From the NCBI RefSeq assembly GCF_015277735.1, contig NZ_JADHDA010000001.1, positions 602,762-666,761 on the forward strand: a DNA stretch of 64,000 nt, in the 5' to 3' direction. The translations under genes and the position numbers were made by a program. Numbering within the stretch: the first letter of the stretch is position 1; each line of letters begins with the position of its first letter. Origin of the DNA: Psychrobacter sp. NG254 (GTDB lineage Bacteria; Pseudomonadota; Gammaproteobacteria; Pseudomonadales; Moraxellaceae). Of the stretch, positions 28,687 to 39,900 are shown one piece after another. The notes beneath the pieces were generated by a model that was not told the DNA's origin, made no database searches, and saw nothing but the letters and a program-made list of their open reading frames with translations.

Positions 28687-30282
28687 ATGAAAACAGTACA
28701 TCAAAATATTGGCTTACGTCTGCCATCTGTGATTAAAAGCAACCAACTACTGACTAGTATGTTGCTATCAGGGGCACTGTTATTGACAGGTTGCCAGTCT
28801 ACTAATCTAGGCCAATCTAACATGGTGGCCACTAAGCAATCACCTAGCACTGCAAAAAAGACTTTAGCAGCCGCGTTACAACAACAGCGTCGCCAATCGT
28901 TCAGCTATCATAGTAACCTTGAGATTGGCAACGAAATTAGCAACAACCAGCAGGTTACAGGCGAGTCTTCCAAGCAACTGGTCGTATCAGACTATGTAAA
29001 CGAGCACTGCGAAGAGACGCATGATCAAGCCTATGCGGCGTTGATCCTGCAAGCAGAAAAACAGAACACAGATATTCTAGCCACCGATTATGATGTCAAA
29101 CGTGACACCATCAGGCAGTCGTACTTTGAGTGCGTAGATGCCTATCATGCATGGGATGATCATCAATATGATAGCGATGTGAAGGTAGCAGCAGATTATC
29201 AGGCGTTATTTGACAATTATGAAGATAAACCTAAACCGATAGATGCAAAAAAGGCACAATTGCTCGATGCGTATTTGTTAAAGCCATTGTCTATCAATGC
29301 TCAAGGTATCTACCAGCCAATGGCGGGTAAGGCCACTATGCTCGCCAGTGTACAGTACCAAGCGCGCAATCATCACAGCAGTATCAATCAGCCGATCTAT
29401 GTAGATTTTAAAAACGGTGATGTCTATTTATGGGCAGATAACTTTGCGCTGCTTAATTCCGAGCTGCTAGACGATAAGCTCGGTACAACATGGCGAAATA
29501 AGTGGTTAAAAATAGCCATTGATGATGGTACGCTGCCCAAGGGGTTTGGTAGCGAGGTGATCAAAAGCCATTTCGCCGCGTTAGATGCGACCTATGACGC
29601 AGCTCCTGTTGGCCAGTTCGATTATGTGGCTCCTAATACGCTGGCATCATTGACGCCCAAATTACCAGCGCAGCAGCTATCAGTGATGTTACCAACAGAC
29701 CAAATCATTCGCCGAGTGCAAAGCTTTGATAGCTATCAAGCCTCTTATCAAAGCTATATGCAGATTTTCTACAGTCGTATTAGTAAGCGATATCCAGAGC
29801 TGGTAAAAGAAGCTGAGCCAATGACAGCGTTCGAGACCATTCAAGGTTCACCAGATCTCACCAGTAAGGCAATGGTAAAGAAAGTACTGGCGATGATAAA
29901 AGAACAAATGGCTGATGATGCAGCCATAGACACAAACGCCATTGCAAATAAAGATGTCCAAGAATTATATGGTTTCGATAAACGCGGTCAGCTGAAATGG
30001 CAGCAGATGCATCGCCAGCTGGATAACACCAGTAAACCTAATACAGATAAAAGCCTGTCGGTGGATGTCTTGCAGCAGTATTCTGCTATCAATACCACAG
30101 CATTGGCGTTTCCGAACTTGCCGAGTAATGTTCAATCACCGAATGCCAGCAATAGTATCGATTTACGACAATACGGCCCAGAATTGTTGCAATACTACCA
30201 AGATGGTAATGGAACGGCGATGGGTAAGATGATGTTTAATATGCTACCGATGGCAAAAGAGCGTTTCGGTGTGATTGAGTAA
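28687..30282 (+). CDS. Unknown large lipoprotein, partner of the preceding gene
   Basis: A 531-residue protein with a lipoprotein signal (LLTSMLLSGALLLTGCQS, Cys36). No family is recognised. Residues 90-190 include EHCEETHDQAYAALILQAEK and a tyrosine/aspartate-rich stretch. The later part (PIYVDFKNGDVYLWADNFAL, then VMLPTDQIIRRVQSFDSYQA) seems globular. It ends with PMAKERFGVIE. AAGGAT precedes the ATG, 54 bases after the other lipoprotein gene. Both proteins share the beginning GCQS and general size, but I see no clear sequence homology. A terminator follows, so the operon is two genes. Confidence 0.7.
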   Translation: MKTVHQNIGLRLPSVIKSNQLLTSMLLSGALLLTGCQSTNLGQSNMVATKQSPSTAKKTLAAALQQQRRQSFSYHSNLEIGNEISNNQQVTGESSKQLVVSDYVNEHCEETHDQAYAALILQAEKQNTDILATDYDVKRDTIRQSYFECVDAYHAWDDHQYDSDVKVAADYQALFDNYEDKPKPIDAKKAQLLDAYLLKPLSINAQGIYQPMAGKATMLASVQYQARNHHSSINQPIYVDFKNGDVYLWADNFALLNSELLDDKLGTTWRNKWLKIAIDDGTLPKGFGSEVIKSHFAALDATYDAAPVGQFDYVAPNTLASLTPKLPAQQLSVMLPTDQIIRRVQSFDSYQASYQSYMQIFYSRISKRYPELVKEAEPMTAFETIQGSPDLTSKAMVKKVLAMIKEQMADDAAIDTNAIANKDVQELYGFDKRGQLKWQQMHRQLDNTSKPNTDKSLSVDVLQQYSAINTTALAFPNLPSNVQSPNASNSIDLRQYGPELLQYYQDGNGTAMGKMMFNMLPMAKERFGVIE

Positions 30283-30347
30283 CTGATCAGAGTATTAATA
30301 AGTGAGTAGAAAGCATTATTAGTTTGTGAGCAGGATAATTTTGCATT

Positions 30348-30387
30348 AAAAAAAGCGCACCTATTAACGGCGCGCTTTTTTATTTTA
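30348..30387. terminator. Bidirectional rho-independent terminator
   Basis: AAAAAAGCGC and GCGCTTTTTT pair across a 13-base loop. It lies between the convergent lipoprotein operon and the CpxP-like gene. Confidence 0.8.
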
Positions 30388-30431
30388 TACGTATACAGCT
30401 GGGTAAAATAACACTTTTCCGGAGTGGTTTA

Positions 30432-30965
30432 TTACATACCTTGCTGTGCACGATCACCACGTTGCTCACGATGCTCTGGACCACGACGGCCTTCGTCGTC
30501 ACCTTTTCTATCTTCTTTCATTTGTGCAAGTTTTGCGCGTTGCTCAGCAGTTAATACTTGAGCAATGGCGTGTTGAGTTTGTACACGCTCAATAAAGCGC
30601 TGCTTCGTTTTAGCAGCTTGCTGATCGGCCAAACGGTTTACTGCAGCACTATTCAATGTGCTTGCATTGGTCAAGGTTTGCATCTGTTGATCCATTTGCG
30701 CACGCTCTGCTTGATGCTTTGTGCGATCCGCTTTGTTATTGCTATGCTTCGCTTCCATGATGGCTTTGATTTGTGTTTGCTGCGCTGCTGTGAGGTCTAG
30801 TTTAGATAGTGGGCCTCTCATCTCACCTTTTTTCATGCCAGCTTTATGCTGCTTTTGCATTTTTGTCGTAGGCGTTGTATCAGTGGTCGCGTTGACGCTG
30901 GTACATGCAGTGACAGTAAATACGCTAGACGCTGCTAATACTGAGGCTAATAATAATTTTTTCAT
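30432..30965 (-). CDS. Spy/CpxP-family periplasmic (lipo)protein
   Basis: A 177-residue protein with a signal sequence ending VFTVTAC, so it may be a lipoprotein at Cys21. It has two LTxxQ motifs, LTAAQQTQIKAIMEAK near residue 59 and LTAEQRAKLAQMK near residue 139, the hallmark of the Spy/CpxP family of helical periplasmic chaperones and Cpx inhibitors. The tail is highly charged (KGDDEGRRGPEHREQRGDRA). It is divergent from a CpxRA-like pair, the same arrangement as cpxP and cpxRA in E. coli, so it is probably a target and feedback partner of that system. Confidence 0.82.
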   Translation of the reverse strand: MKKLLLASVLAASSVFTVTACTSVNATTDTTPTTKMQKQHKAGMKKGEMRGPLSKLDLTAAQQTQIKAIMEAKHSNNKADRTKHQAERAQMDQQMQTLTNASTLNSAAVNRLADQQAAKTKQRFIERVQTQHAIAQVLTAEQRAKLAQMKEDRKGDDEGRRGPEHREQRGDRAQQGM

Positions 30966-31176
30966 AACGATATCCTTGATTGTATTGAGTGTAACTACAT
31001 TGAATGTGGTGGTAATGGGTTGATAGGAGCTATATTACGACAGTTAAAGGTTACGAACATTTATGAAGTATTAAGAAAGGTAACGTTTTTAGCGAATTGC
31101 TACGCGCTTGCCTGATAATATGGGTAACTAAACGAATTAAACCAATTAATGCTATCGAAAGTGAAAGGAGATGAGT
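30966..31176. promoter_or_regulatory. Divergent control region with a 30-bp-phased direct repeat
   Basis: Between the CpxP-like gene and the response regulator. AAAGGTTACG at 31046-31055 and AAAGGTAACG at 31076-31085 are the same ten-mer with one change, exactly 30 bp (about three helical turns) apart. GTAAC recurs at 31124. Such spacing fits binding of an OmpR-family dimer. That the neighbouring regulator binds here is inference. Confidence 0.4.
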
Positions 31177-31863
31177 GTGCCAAATATATTGATAGGCGAT
31201 GATGACGAAGAGTTGACCCAGTTATTACAAGAGTATCTGCACAATCATGGCATTCAGTGCGATTGTGTCCATGATGGCGCGGCAGTTATACAGCGACTCA
31301 AAGCAGTGGCACATGAAGATACGGTCTATGATCTGCTCGTGCTCGATATTATGATGCCGAAACTAGATGGATTGAGTGTCCTGCGCCAATTACCAAATAT
31401 CATTGATATCCCTGTCATTATGCTGACCGCAAAAGGGGAAGAGATTGATCGGATTATCGGTTTAGAGTTGGGTGCGGATGATTATATCACCAAGCCTTGT
31501 AACCCTCGAGAGCTGCTGGCGCGTATCAATGCGGTGATTAAACGAACCAATACGACGGCCTCTGAACACACGCCACTACCAGAGAGTCGCTTGCATCTGG
31601 ATCAGAACCAGCGCATTTGTGAGATAGATGGCGTGGCGCTACAAGTCACTGGTACAGAGTTTGATCTGCTCGTGGCTCTGCTCAAGCAAAAAGGGGAGGT
31701 GGTGAGTAAAGCATGGTTGTCAGAAAATGTCTTGCAACGCGAATTGCAGCCCTTCGACCGTAGCCTCGATGTACATGTATCTCGCTTACGCAAAAAACTT
31801 CAACCTTTTCACGATGAGCCAATAAAAGCGGTGCGTGGCAAAGGTTATCAACTGGTGTTGTAA
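31177..31863 (+). CDS. cpxR: OmpR-family response regulator (CpxR-like)
   Basis: A regulator of about 228 residues. The receiver domain has the acidic pocket GDDDEE, phosphoacceptor Asp in LLVLDIMMPKLDG (residue 57 from this start), the switch threonine in VIMLTAKGE and the lysine in YITKPCNPRELL. The winged-helix domain follows (LQVTGTEFDLLVALLKQKGE, then RSLDVHVSRLRKKL and VRGKGYQLV). A strong AAGGAG directly abuts the ATG at 31171, which is too close, so the GTG at 31177 six bases on is the likelier start. Its stop overlaps the kinase ATG. CpxR identity rests on the CpxP-like and CpxA-like neighbours. Confidence 0.85.
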   Translation: MPNILIGDDDEELTQLLQEYLHNHGIQCDCVHDGAAVIQRLKAVAHEDTVYDLLVLDIMMPKLDGLSVLRQLPNIIDIPVIMLTAKGEEIDRIIGLELGADDYITKPCNPRELLARINAVIKRTNTTASEHTPLPESRLHLDQNQRICEIDGVALQVTGTEFDLLVALLKQKGEVVSKAWLSENVLQRELQPFDRSLDVHVSRLRKKLQPFHDEPIKAVRGKGYQLVL

Positions 31864-33512
31864 TGACGGATATATCGATGAAAGCTTCTGAACAGCCTCT
31901 CAAAAAATCCCCTAAATTTACGGTACGAATTACCTTGTTTTGGCGTCTATTTTTGAGCCTATTACTGACAATTTTGATCACCTCTGTACTGTCCATCGTA
32001 GTAGAGCGCTGGCTGGCTGAAAAAGAGCTGACCTCTCGTATGGATGTCCAAATCGACAGCCTATTGATGAAACGTGAAGAGATGGTCGCAGCGCTACGGA
32101 TTGGTGATGTAGAGTTTGTCAGGCAGATGTATCGTCAAGATCGACAGCTAATGAATCAAATCAGGGTGTTTGATGAGCAGGGCGCTATTATATTTCCGCG
32201 TTACCGTGATAAAGACGGTCGGCAAGGGCAGCTGCAAAATGGTCGGCAAACAATGGATCGTGCGATACAACCGTTACAGCAAATACCGTCTAGACCGCCT
32301 AGAGTAGAGAATAACGCTTATGGTGTAGAAGGTCGCAATGCTGACGACAGATTGCGCGAGCACGACAATGAAATACCGAAAATTGAGTCGTCTTTTTGGC
32401 AAAAATTCCTAAAGCCAAGAACGGCAAGTAGCGCAGCAGTAGCTGATATCGATACTCGTCCTGAACTGGCTGATATATCTGTTGAACTACCTGATGGTCA
32501 GTCAATCATCATACAGTTGCGTCCGCATTTGCGTTTTTCAGACGTGGTAGAGATACAGCATGGTAATTTTCCAATACGTTTGCTATTGATCGTTATCTTT
32601 AGTGTATTGGTCTGTATATGGCTCAGTCGTACGCTGACCCAGCGTATCGGACGTGTACAAAATACAGTACACCGTATGATTGATGGTAATTACCAAGCCA
32701 ACCCAGAACTGTCTAAGATGGGCGATGATGAGTTGGGGCTACTTGCCAAAGACGTCGCCCATCTATCGACGAGACTGGTTGACAGTGAGCTGGCACGCAA
32801 GCAAATGCTCAGTGATATCTCACATGAGCTGCGTTCGCCGCTTGCTCGTCTGGATGTAGCGACTGAGCTGACTCGAGATTTTGCGCCCAATGCCAATCGC
32901 TATTTAGACCGCATCGATAAAGAGTCTACACGGATGAATGAGCTGATTGAGCAGATCATTCACATTCAATCCCTGCAAATGCAGCAATATACTGTTGATA
33001 ATTTGGAGAGTGAGGCAGTCGATATATCTGACATTATCAGTAGTATCGGAGAGGATGTCTGCTTTGAGTTTCAACATAAAGATGTGCATTGGAAATGGCA
33101 ACCGCCTGAAGCCTCAGCGCTAGATGACTTGGAGGGTTTTTGGACAGTACAAGGCAATGCAGAGCAGTTGTATAGCGCACTTGAAAATGTCATTCGCAAC
33201 GCTTTTATGCACACGGCAGCAGGTTCGACAGTGATTGCCCAAATCAAAGCAATACAAATGGACAATAAGGCACCAGCTGTTCAAATTGCCATAACAGACG
33301 AAGGTGGCGGTGTGGCAGACAAAGACTTAGAACGTATTTTCCATCCCTTTGTGCGGCTCGACTCTGCTCGACACCGTGATACTGGCGGTTATGGACTTGG
33401 ACTGGCCATCGTCCATGCCGTAGTAATGGCACACAAAGGATATATCAATGCACATAATCGCCTTGATGACGTTCAAGGCTTGGTCGTAGAGATTGTATTA
33501 CCTACAAAATAA
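31863..33512 (+). CDS. cpxA: Sensor histidine kinase (CpxA-like)
   Basis: A 549-residue inner-membrane kinase. First membrane segment about residues 27-50 (FWRLFLSLLLTILITSVLSI), a periplasmic part of about 185 residues, second segment near 240-258 (LLLIVIFSVLVCIWL), then HAMP. The phosphorylated histidine is H321 in LSDISHELRSPLARLDVATE. The ATPase domain shows ENVIRNAFMHT (N box), DEGGGVADKDLERIFHPFVR (G1/F) and GGYGLGLAIVHAV (G2). The E. coli CpxA catalytic core is similar. The periplasmic part is larger than in CpxA and holds an Arg/Gln/Asp-rich stretch. It overlaps the regulator by one base. Confidence 0.88.
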   Translation: MTDISMKASEQPLKKSPKFTVRITLFWRLFLSLLLTILITSVLSIVVERWLAEKELTSRMDVQIDSLLMKREEMVAALRIGDVEFVRQMYRQDRQLMNQIRVFDEQGAIIFPRYRDKDGRQGQLQNGRQTMDRAIQPLQQIPSRPPRVENNAYGVEGRNADDRLREHDNEIPKIESSFWQKFLKPRTASSAAVADIDTRPELADISVELPDGQSIIIQLRPHLRFSDVVEIQHGNFPIRLLLIVIFSVLVCIWLSRTLTQRIGRVQNTVHRMIDGNYQANPELSKMGDDELGLLAKDVAHLSTRLVDSELARKQMLSDISHELRSPLARLDVATELTRDFAPNANRYLDRIDKESTRMNELIEQIIHIQSLQMQQYTVDNLESEAVDISDIISSIGEDVCFEFQHKDVHWKWQPPEASALDDLEGFWTVQGNAEQLYSALENVIRNAFMHTAAGSTVIAQIKAIQMDNKAPAVQIAITDEGGGVADKDLERIFHPFVRLDSARHRDTGGYGLGLAIVHAVVMAHKGYINAHNRLDDVQGLVVEIVLPTK

Positions 33513-33944
33513 TAAGACTCATTACTGATAAATATTTTATGTAAGTGGCATGCGTTTATGATGCAATGATGGTGCATATAAACGTATACCTGACCTATAT
33601 AAAATACTGGTTTTTTTGAAAATGGTCATAATTTAATACATATATTCATAAATATAAATAAATATATTCGTTTTTATGAATATAATTGCATGAACGGTAT
33701 TAAAATACAGATGGACGGTATTGTCTCTCTTTATATATTCGGTAATACTAATATATAAAGAGAGTGATACATAACTTACAAAACAAAACGTCCTATTTTT
33801 TTAAACTTTGATACCAGAAATATTTGAAAAGACTAAATTATTATAAGTTCATAATTTGTTTTATTTTACTATATCAACTCTCTTGCAAGATGGATTTTAT
33901 CTCTGATTTTTTAAATCTGACAAGTCTGTAAGGGAGTACGCATC
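33513..33944. other. AT-rich spacer with two inverted repeats before the adhesin
   Basis: A 432-base AT-rich region between the kinase and the giant adhesin. One inverted repeat has TATATTCATAAA at 33641-33652 and its complement at 33673-33684. A second, perfect one has CTCTCTTTATATATT at 33725-33739 and its complement at 33750-33764 with a ten-base loop and no T-run. They may be a weak terminator for the kinase or regulatory sites for the adhesin. AAGGGAG precedes the adhesin ATG. Confidence 0.5.
33725..33764. repeat. Perfect 15-bp inverted repeat upstream of the adhesin
   Basis: Arms CTCTCTTTATATATT and AATATATAAAGAGAG with a ten-base spacer. There is no poly-T tail on either side, so it is not a classical terminator. 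It lies 180 bases before the adhesin start and could be an mRNA leader structure or a protein-binding palindrome. Confidence 0.6.
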
Positions 33945-36900
33945 ATGAACCGCATCTATAAAGTCATCTGGAATGAAGCCTTAAGTTGTTTTACCGCCGT
34001 TGGTGAATATGCGAAGGGACGTGGCAAGTCTTCCAAATCTAGTGTTAGCTCTAACGCGACTATCAACACAACATCTAATCTGTCTGCTATCAAGACGTTA
34101 CGCCTGAGCGCAATAGGAATTGGGCTAATAGCGGCTGGTTTTGGCATGCAAGCAAGTGCAGTGGGCACCTACTTTGCCGGAGATGATTCAGCGCCTAAAA
34201 TCTATACAAATCCATTCTACCACCAGACATTAACGGTTCAAGGTGGTGAAACAGTAATGGGCGATTCTAGTACCAAAAATATTAGCGTCACGGCTGATAG
34301 ACGTGATAAGTTACTGACGATAAAGCTTGATGAAAATGTTGACTTAGGGGCTGATGGTAGTCTGAAAATGGGCGATACCTTGGTCGATAACTCTGGTATT
34401 AAGATTACAGTAAGTGATCCGTTAAATAATGTCGTGCTAGGTAATAACGGTCTGAATAATGGTAACAACCACATTACAGGCGTTGCGGATGGTTTGATTG
34501 CTCTTGGTAGTAAAGAAGCGATTAATGGAGGGCAACTATCTAGCCTAGCGACCACGGTTGCCACTAATAAAACCAAGTATTATAGTGCGAATTCTATTGG
34601 TGGTGATAATGAGGACAACCTAGGCGCAACTGGACCAAACGCTATCGCCATGGGTAAAAATGCGAAAGCAATAGGTGAACAAGCTATTGCGATTGGTAGT
34701 AGTGGCAGTGGACAGGATACTAAAGCACTGGGTGAACAATCTATTGCCATTGGTGCCAATGTGGTATCAACAGGAGCATCATCTATCGCGATCGGTGGTG
34801 ATGATTTAGATACTGCGTCAGAGGTTGCTGGTATTAACGAGTTATCTAATGCGTATACTAATAGCGACCTTATAGAAGATCCAAATAATCCATATGGACA
34901 TACTGAGTCAGGAGGCACCGCATCTGTAGCAATTGGGGTCAAAGCACAGTCCGAAGGTAATTTATCTACCGCTGTGGGTGTCCGTTCAAGCTCAGCTGGT
35001 GATGCCTCTTCTGCCTTTGGTATGGGTTCTTCTGCAAATGCCAAAGGTTCAGTGGCACTAGGCGCAGGGTCAGCAGCTAATGTGGCAGGCGGCGAGGTAG
35101 GGTATATACCAACAGGTGCCAATACAGCCGCTACTACAGCTATCAAGTATACTCAGAGTGGCGTAGATTTCGGTGCTGTATCGGTTGGTACAGGGGAGGA
35201 TGGTGGGAACCGTCAGATCATCAATGTTGCAGCAGGTAGTCAAGACAGTGACGCAGTGAACGTATCTCAGCTAAAAGCTGTCACAGACATTGCTAATAGA
35301 GGCTGGGATATCAGTGCACAAGGCAACAGCGGCACCGCAAGTACTGTAGAACCTGGCGAATCGGTTGACTTCAATAGTACAAACAGCAACATCATCGTCT
35401 CCAAAACAGCAAGCAGCAATGATGTATCATTTGAGCTCAATAACAATCTAGACCTAGGTGATAACGGTAGCGTGGAAATGGGTTCGAGTTCTCCTTTCGG
35501 ACTGGGTAGTACAACGACACTTGATCGTTCTGGACTCACAACGGGTAATGTATTATCTAACACCACTGTGAATGGCTTAGGTATTAGAACGGGTAACGCC
35601 CTCTTTAATACTACCGTTACGGGTGTAGGAGTTGCTGTGTCAAGCCCTCTGTCTACCACTCTCCTATCTAGCAATGGCCTGAACATTGTTGGTGGACCGA
35701 GTGTCACCAAGAGTGGGGGCATCAATGCTGGCAACAGAAGAGTTATAAATGTTGATAATGGCATACAAGCTAAAGACGCTGTCAATGTCAGTCAGCTCAA
35801 TAGTTCCTCTGCCGCTGCTAAAACAGAAGTTGCCGCCGGTACTAATGTTGCTGGTGTGGCGAAGTCAACGGGTGGTAACGGTCAAGATGTCTATACCGTT
35901 AATGCTGATGGCGTTACTTCTTCAGCAGGGTCTACCGCAGTCACCGTCACTGCAGCTGACAAAGACCTAGCGACTAACACGACCGATTATGCTGTTGACT
36001 TAAGTGCCGATAGCAAAACCAGCTTGGTAAAAGCTGACAGCGCTATGCAAACCGTAATCACTCAAATAGATGGGGATGAAGTTAAGACGCTGAATAAAAC
36101 TGAAAATACCGCCAACTTCCTCAGTGGTAAGAACATCATCTTAACTGACGAAAATGGTGATATTAAAGTGTCTACATTAGATGAAGTTGAATTTACTGAA
36201 GTGACTACAGGAAGTACTTTATTGAACACAGGTGGGGTGAGCTTCCTTGGAGGCAGTACAGTCAGTTTGAGTAGTAATGGTCTTGATAATGGTGGCAACA
36301 GAATCATCAATGTAGATGATGGTGATGCGCCTATGGATGCTGTCAATGTTAGACAGCTAGAAAGCGTTAAAGTAACAGCCAATAGAGGCTGGGATATCAG
36401 TGCACAAGGCAACAGTGCTACTGCCAGTACTGTAGAACCTGGCGAATCGGTTGATTTTAATAGTACAAACAGCAACATCATCGTCTCCAAAACAGCAAAC
36501 AGCAATGATGTATCATTTGAGCTCAATAACGATCTTGATCTAGGCAATAGTGGTAGCGTCAGTACAGGTAATATCTTCGGTGGCACCCAAGTTAACAGCC
36601 TCGGCATGATCACAGGTGGTCTAGTCATGGGTGGTGTTACTACAGTTAGTGGGCTTGGTGTGACGGTAACGGGTACAAACCCACTATCTAATGCAACGTT
36701 GACCAGCGATGGTCTGAGCATGGTCGGTGGCCCCAGCATCACTAAATCTGGTGGTGTCAACGCTGGCAATAAAAGAGTGATCAATGTAGATGATGGTCAG
36801 GGAGATACAGATGCTGTTAACGTAAGTCAGCTCAATAGTTCATCTGCCGCTGCTAAAACAGAAGTGGCCGCTGGTACTAACGTTGCTGGTGTTGTGAAGT

Positions 36901-39900
36901 CGATGGGTGGTAATGGTCAGGATATATATACCGTTAATGCTGATGGCACGACTGTATCAAAAGGCTCTGATGCTGTCACCGTCACAGCAGGTGACAAAGA
37001 CGCTGTGACCAATATGACGGACTACGCCATTGATCTCAGTGATGCCAGCAAAACCAGCTTGGTAAAAGCTGATAGCGCTATGCAGAGCGTTATCACTCAA
37101 ATAGATGGCGAAGACGTCAAGACACTGGATAAAACGAACAATACTGCCAACTTCCTCAGTGGTAAGAACATCATCTTAACTGACGAAGATGGTGATATTA
37201 AAGTGTCTACATTAGATGACGTTGAATTTACCAAAGTAACGACAGGTGACACCTTATTAAATACTGATGGTGTCACTATCGCTGGCGGATTTAATCAGAC
37301 CGTTACCTTAAGCAATAGCGGACTTAATAATGGCGGCAATAGAATCATCAATGTAGATGACGGTCAGGGAGATACAGATGCTGTCAATGTTAGACAGCTT
37401 AATCGTTCATCTGCTGCTGTTAGAACAGAAGTTGCCGCGGGTACCAACGTTGCTGGTGTGGCGAAGTCAACAGGTGGTAACGGTCAAGATGTCTATACCG
37501 TTAATGCTGATGGCGTTACCGCTTCAGCAGGGTCTACCGCAGTCACCGTCACTGCAGCTGACAAAGACCTAGCGACTAACACGACCGATTATGCTGTTGA
37601 CTTAAGTGCCGATAGTAAAGCCAGTCTGGTAAAAGCGGATAGCGCCATGCAGACTGTTGTTGCTCAGATCGATGGCAATGAGGTCAAAACACTGAACCAA
37701 ACTGATAACACGGCCAACTTCATCACAGGTGACAACATCGTTCTTACCGCTGAGAATGATGGTATTAAAATTGCGACAAAGGATGATGTCACTTTTACCA
37801 GTGTTAGCTTCACTGACAGTCCGGTTCGTTTAAGTAGCGACGGTCTCAATAATGGTGGCAACAAAATCACCAATGTTGATGATGGTGAGGCAGATACGGA
37901 TGCCGTCAATGTTAGACAGTTAAATGCAACCAATAGTACCGTTGACTTGGGACTGAACTTCACAGGAGATGATACTGCAGCTATCGTCAATCGCAAATTA
38001 GGTCAAACATTGACGATTCAAGGAGGCGCGATGGAGTTAACGGAAAATAATATCGGTGTGATCGCTGATGAAGAAGGCAATCTAAATGTTAGATTGGCTG
38101 AAGATGTGGTGCTTGGTACAAACGGTAGTGTGAGAATGGAAAACACAGTTCTCAACAATGCAGGCATCACCATTACTGATGGCCCTAAACAGACCGTTAC
38201 CCTAAGCAACGAAGGTCTGGATAATGGTAATAATAGAATTATCAAGGTTGGTGAAGGGATTGCCCCAAGTGATGCTGTCAACTTTGCACAGCTCACAACC
38301 ACCAATAACGAGATTGCTAAAGGTATCAGAATTGGTGACGGCAATAGTGCCAATGATCAGCAATTTGCATTAGGCGATACGATCAATGTGACCGGTGATA
38401 GAAACCTTACTACGGTTGCTTCGGCGACTGGTGTCCAGGTGAAACTTAATAACCAATTGGATCTGGGAGATGAGGGTAGTATACAGATAGGTAATAGCAT
38501 CATGAGTAATGCAGGCTTTACCTTCGTTGATAATGGCTTTGGTAGAATGCTCTCACAGGCATCACAGGTCTCATTGACTAGCCGTGGTCTAGATAATGGT
38601 GGCAACACAATTACGAATATTGGTGCAGGTACACTTGACAGTGATGCGGTCAACGTTGGTCAATTAAAAGAAGTGGCAATCGCATTAGACCAAGGCTGGG
38701 GAATTACTGCTCAAGGTGATATTGCTACCATGGTCAAGCAAGGAGATGCGCTCGATTTAAACAGCACAGATGGCAACATCAAGGTCTCTAGAACATCAGT
38801 CAACAATGTAGCGACTACTGATGCGAATGCTCGCGTACAAGCATCGGCCATATCTGCTGGTGTCAATGATATCAGCTTTGATTTAAACCCAGACATCAGT
38901 TTGAATAGCGTGACCACTGGTGATACCACTATTAACAGCGATGGTCTCACGATTGTCGGAGGACCAAGCATTACCAAAAGTGGTATCAATGCTGCTGGAA
39001 ACAAGGTCACTAATATCCAAAATGGTGAGGTTACTATAGACAGTCAAGACGCCATTAACGGCAGTCAATTGCATGCACAAGGCAGCGGTATCAGTAGTAT
39101 TATCGGTGGTGCCACTGTTTACAATGCTGCTGATGGTACTTTCACCAATAGCAATATTGGTGGGACGGGTGAGGGTAGTATCGACGGTGCTATTGCTTCT
39201 ATCCGGCAGGGTACTATTGAAATCAGTGAAACCGTACAGATCAATACCACCGCGATTTCAACGAATACCAGCAATATCTCGACCAACACAACCAACATCG
39301 CCACTAATACGACCAATATTGCGACCAACACCAGTAATATCACGACTAATACGACAAACATTCAGTCCAATACGGATAAAATTGATGCGGGTCTTAACTT
39401 CGGTGCTGACAGTGGTGCTGATATCAACAAGCCAGTCGGAGATGATAGTGTTCTAAGCTTCACAGGTGGTAATAACATCACCACAACAGCAGAGGGCAGT
39501 AGCATTAAGTTTGATCTCAACGGCAACATCAACGTTGATAGTGTCACGACTGGCACGACAGTCATCAATAGTAATGGTATCAGTATGCAAGGCGGCCCAA
39601 GTATGACCGCTCAAGGAATAAATGCAGGCAGTCAACGTATCATGGGTGTCGCTGATGGTATCGAGGCAACCGATGCCGTCAACTACAGCCAGCTGAGTGC
39701 ACTTGATAGTAGACTCAATAGTAATATGAGTGATCTAGGCTACAAGATCAATGAAGTAGAAGATGATGCGAATGCAGGTATATCGGCTGCGATGGCAATG
39801 TCTGCCTTGCCTCAAGCCTATATATCAGGCAAGTCATTGATCGGTGGCGGTGTCAGTACCTATAATGGCGAAAGTGCCGTTGCGGTTGGTTTCTCCAAAC

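Noticed and set aside
33725..33764. Inverted repeat considered as a standard terminator of the kinase gene
   Set aside because: It lies over 200 bases after the stop codon and has no T-run on either side, so it is listed as a repeat only.
37664..38653. Repetitive adhesin DNA considered as a CRISPR array
   Set aside because: The repeats are long coding modules with protein-level conservation and no regular short repeat-spacer pattern.
34238..39568. Many minus-strand ORFs of 60-240 codons inside the giant adhesin gene
   Set aside because: They are Leu/Pro/Ser-rich shadows of the Asn/Asp/Gly/Thr-rich adhesin frame and have no ribosome sites or family similarity.
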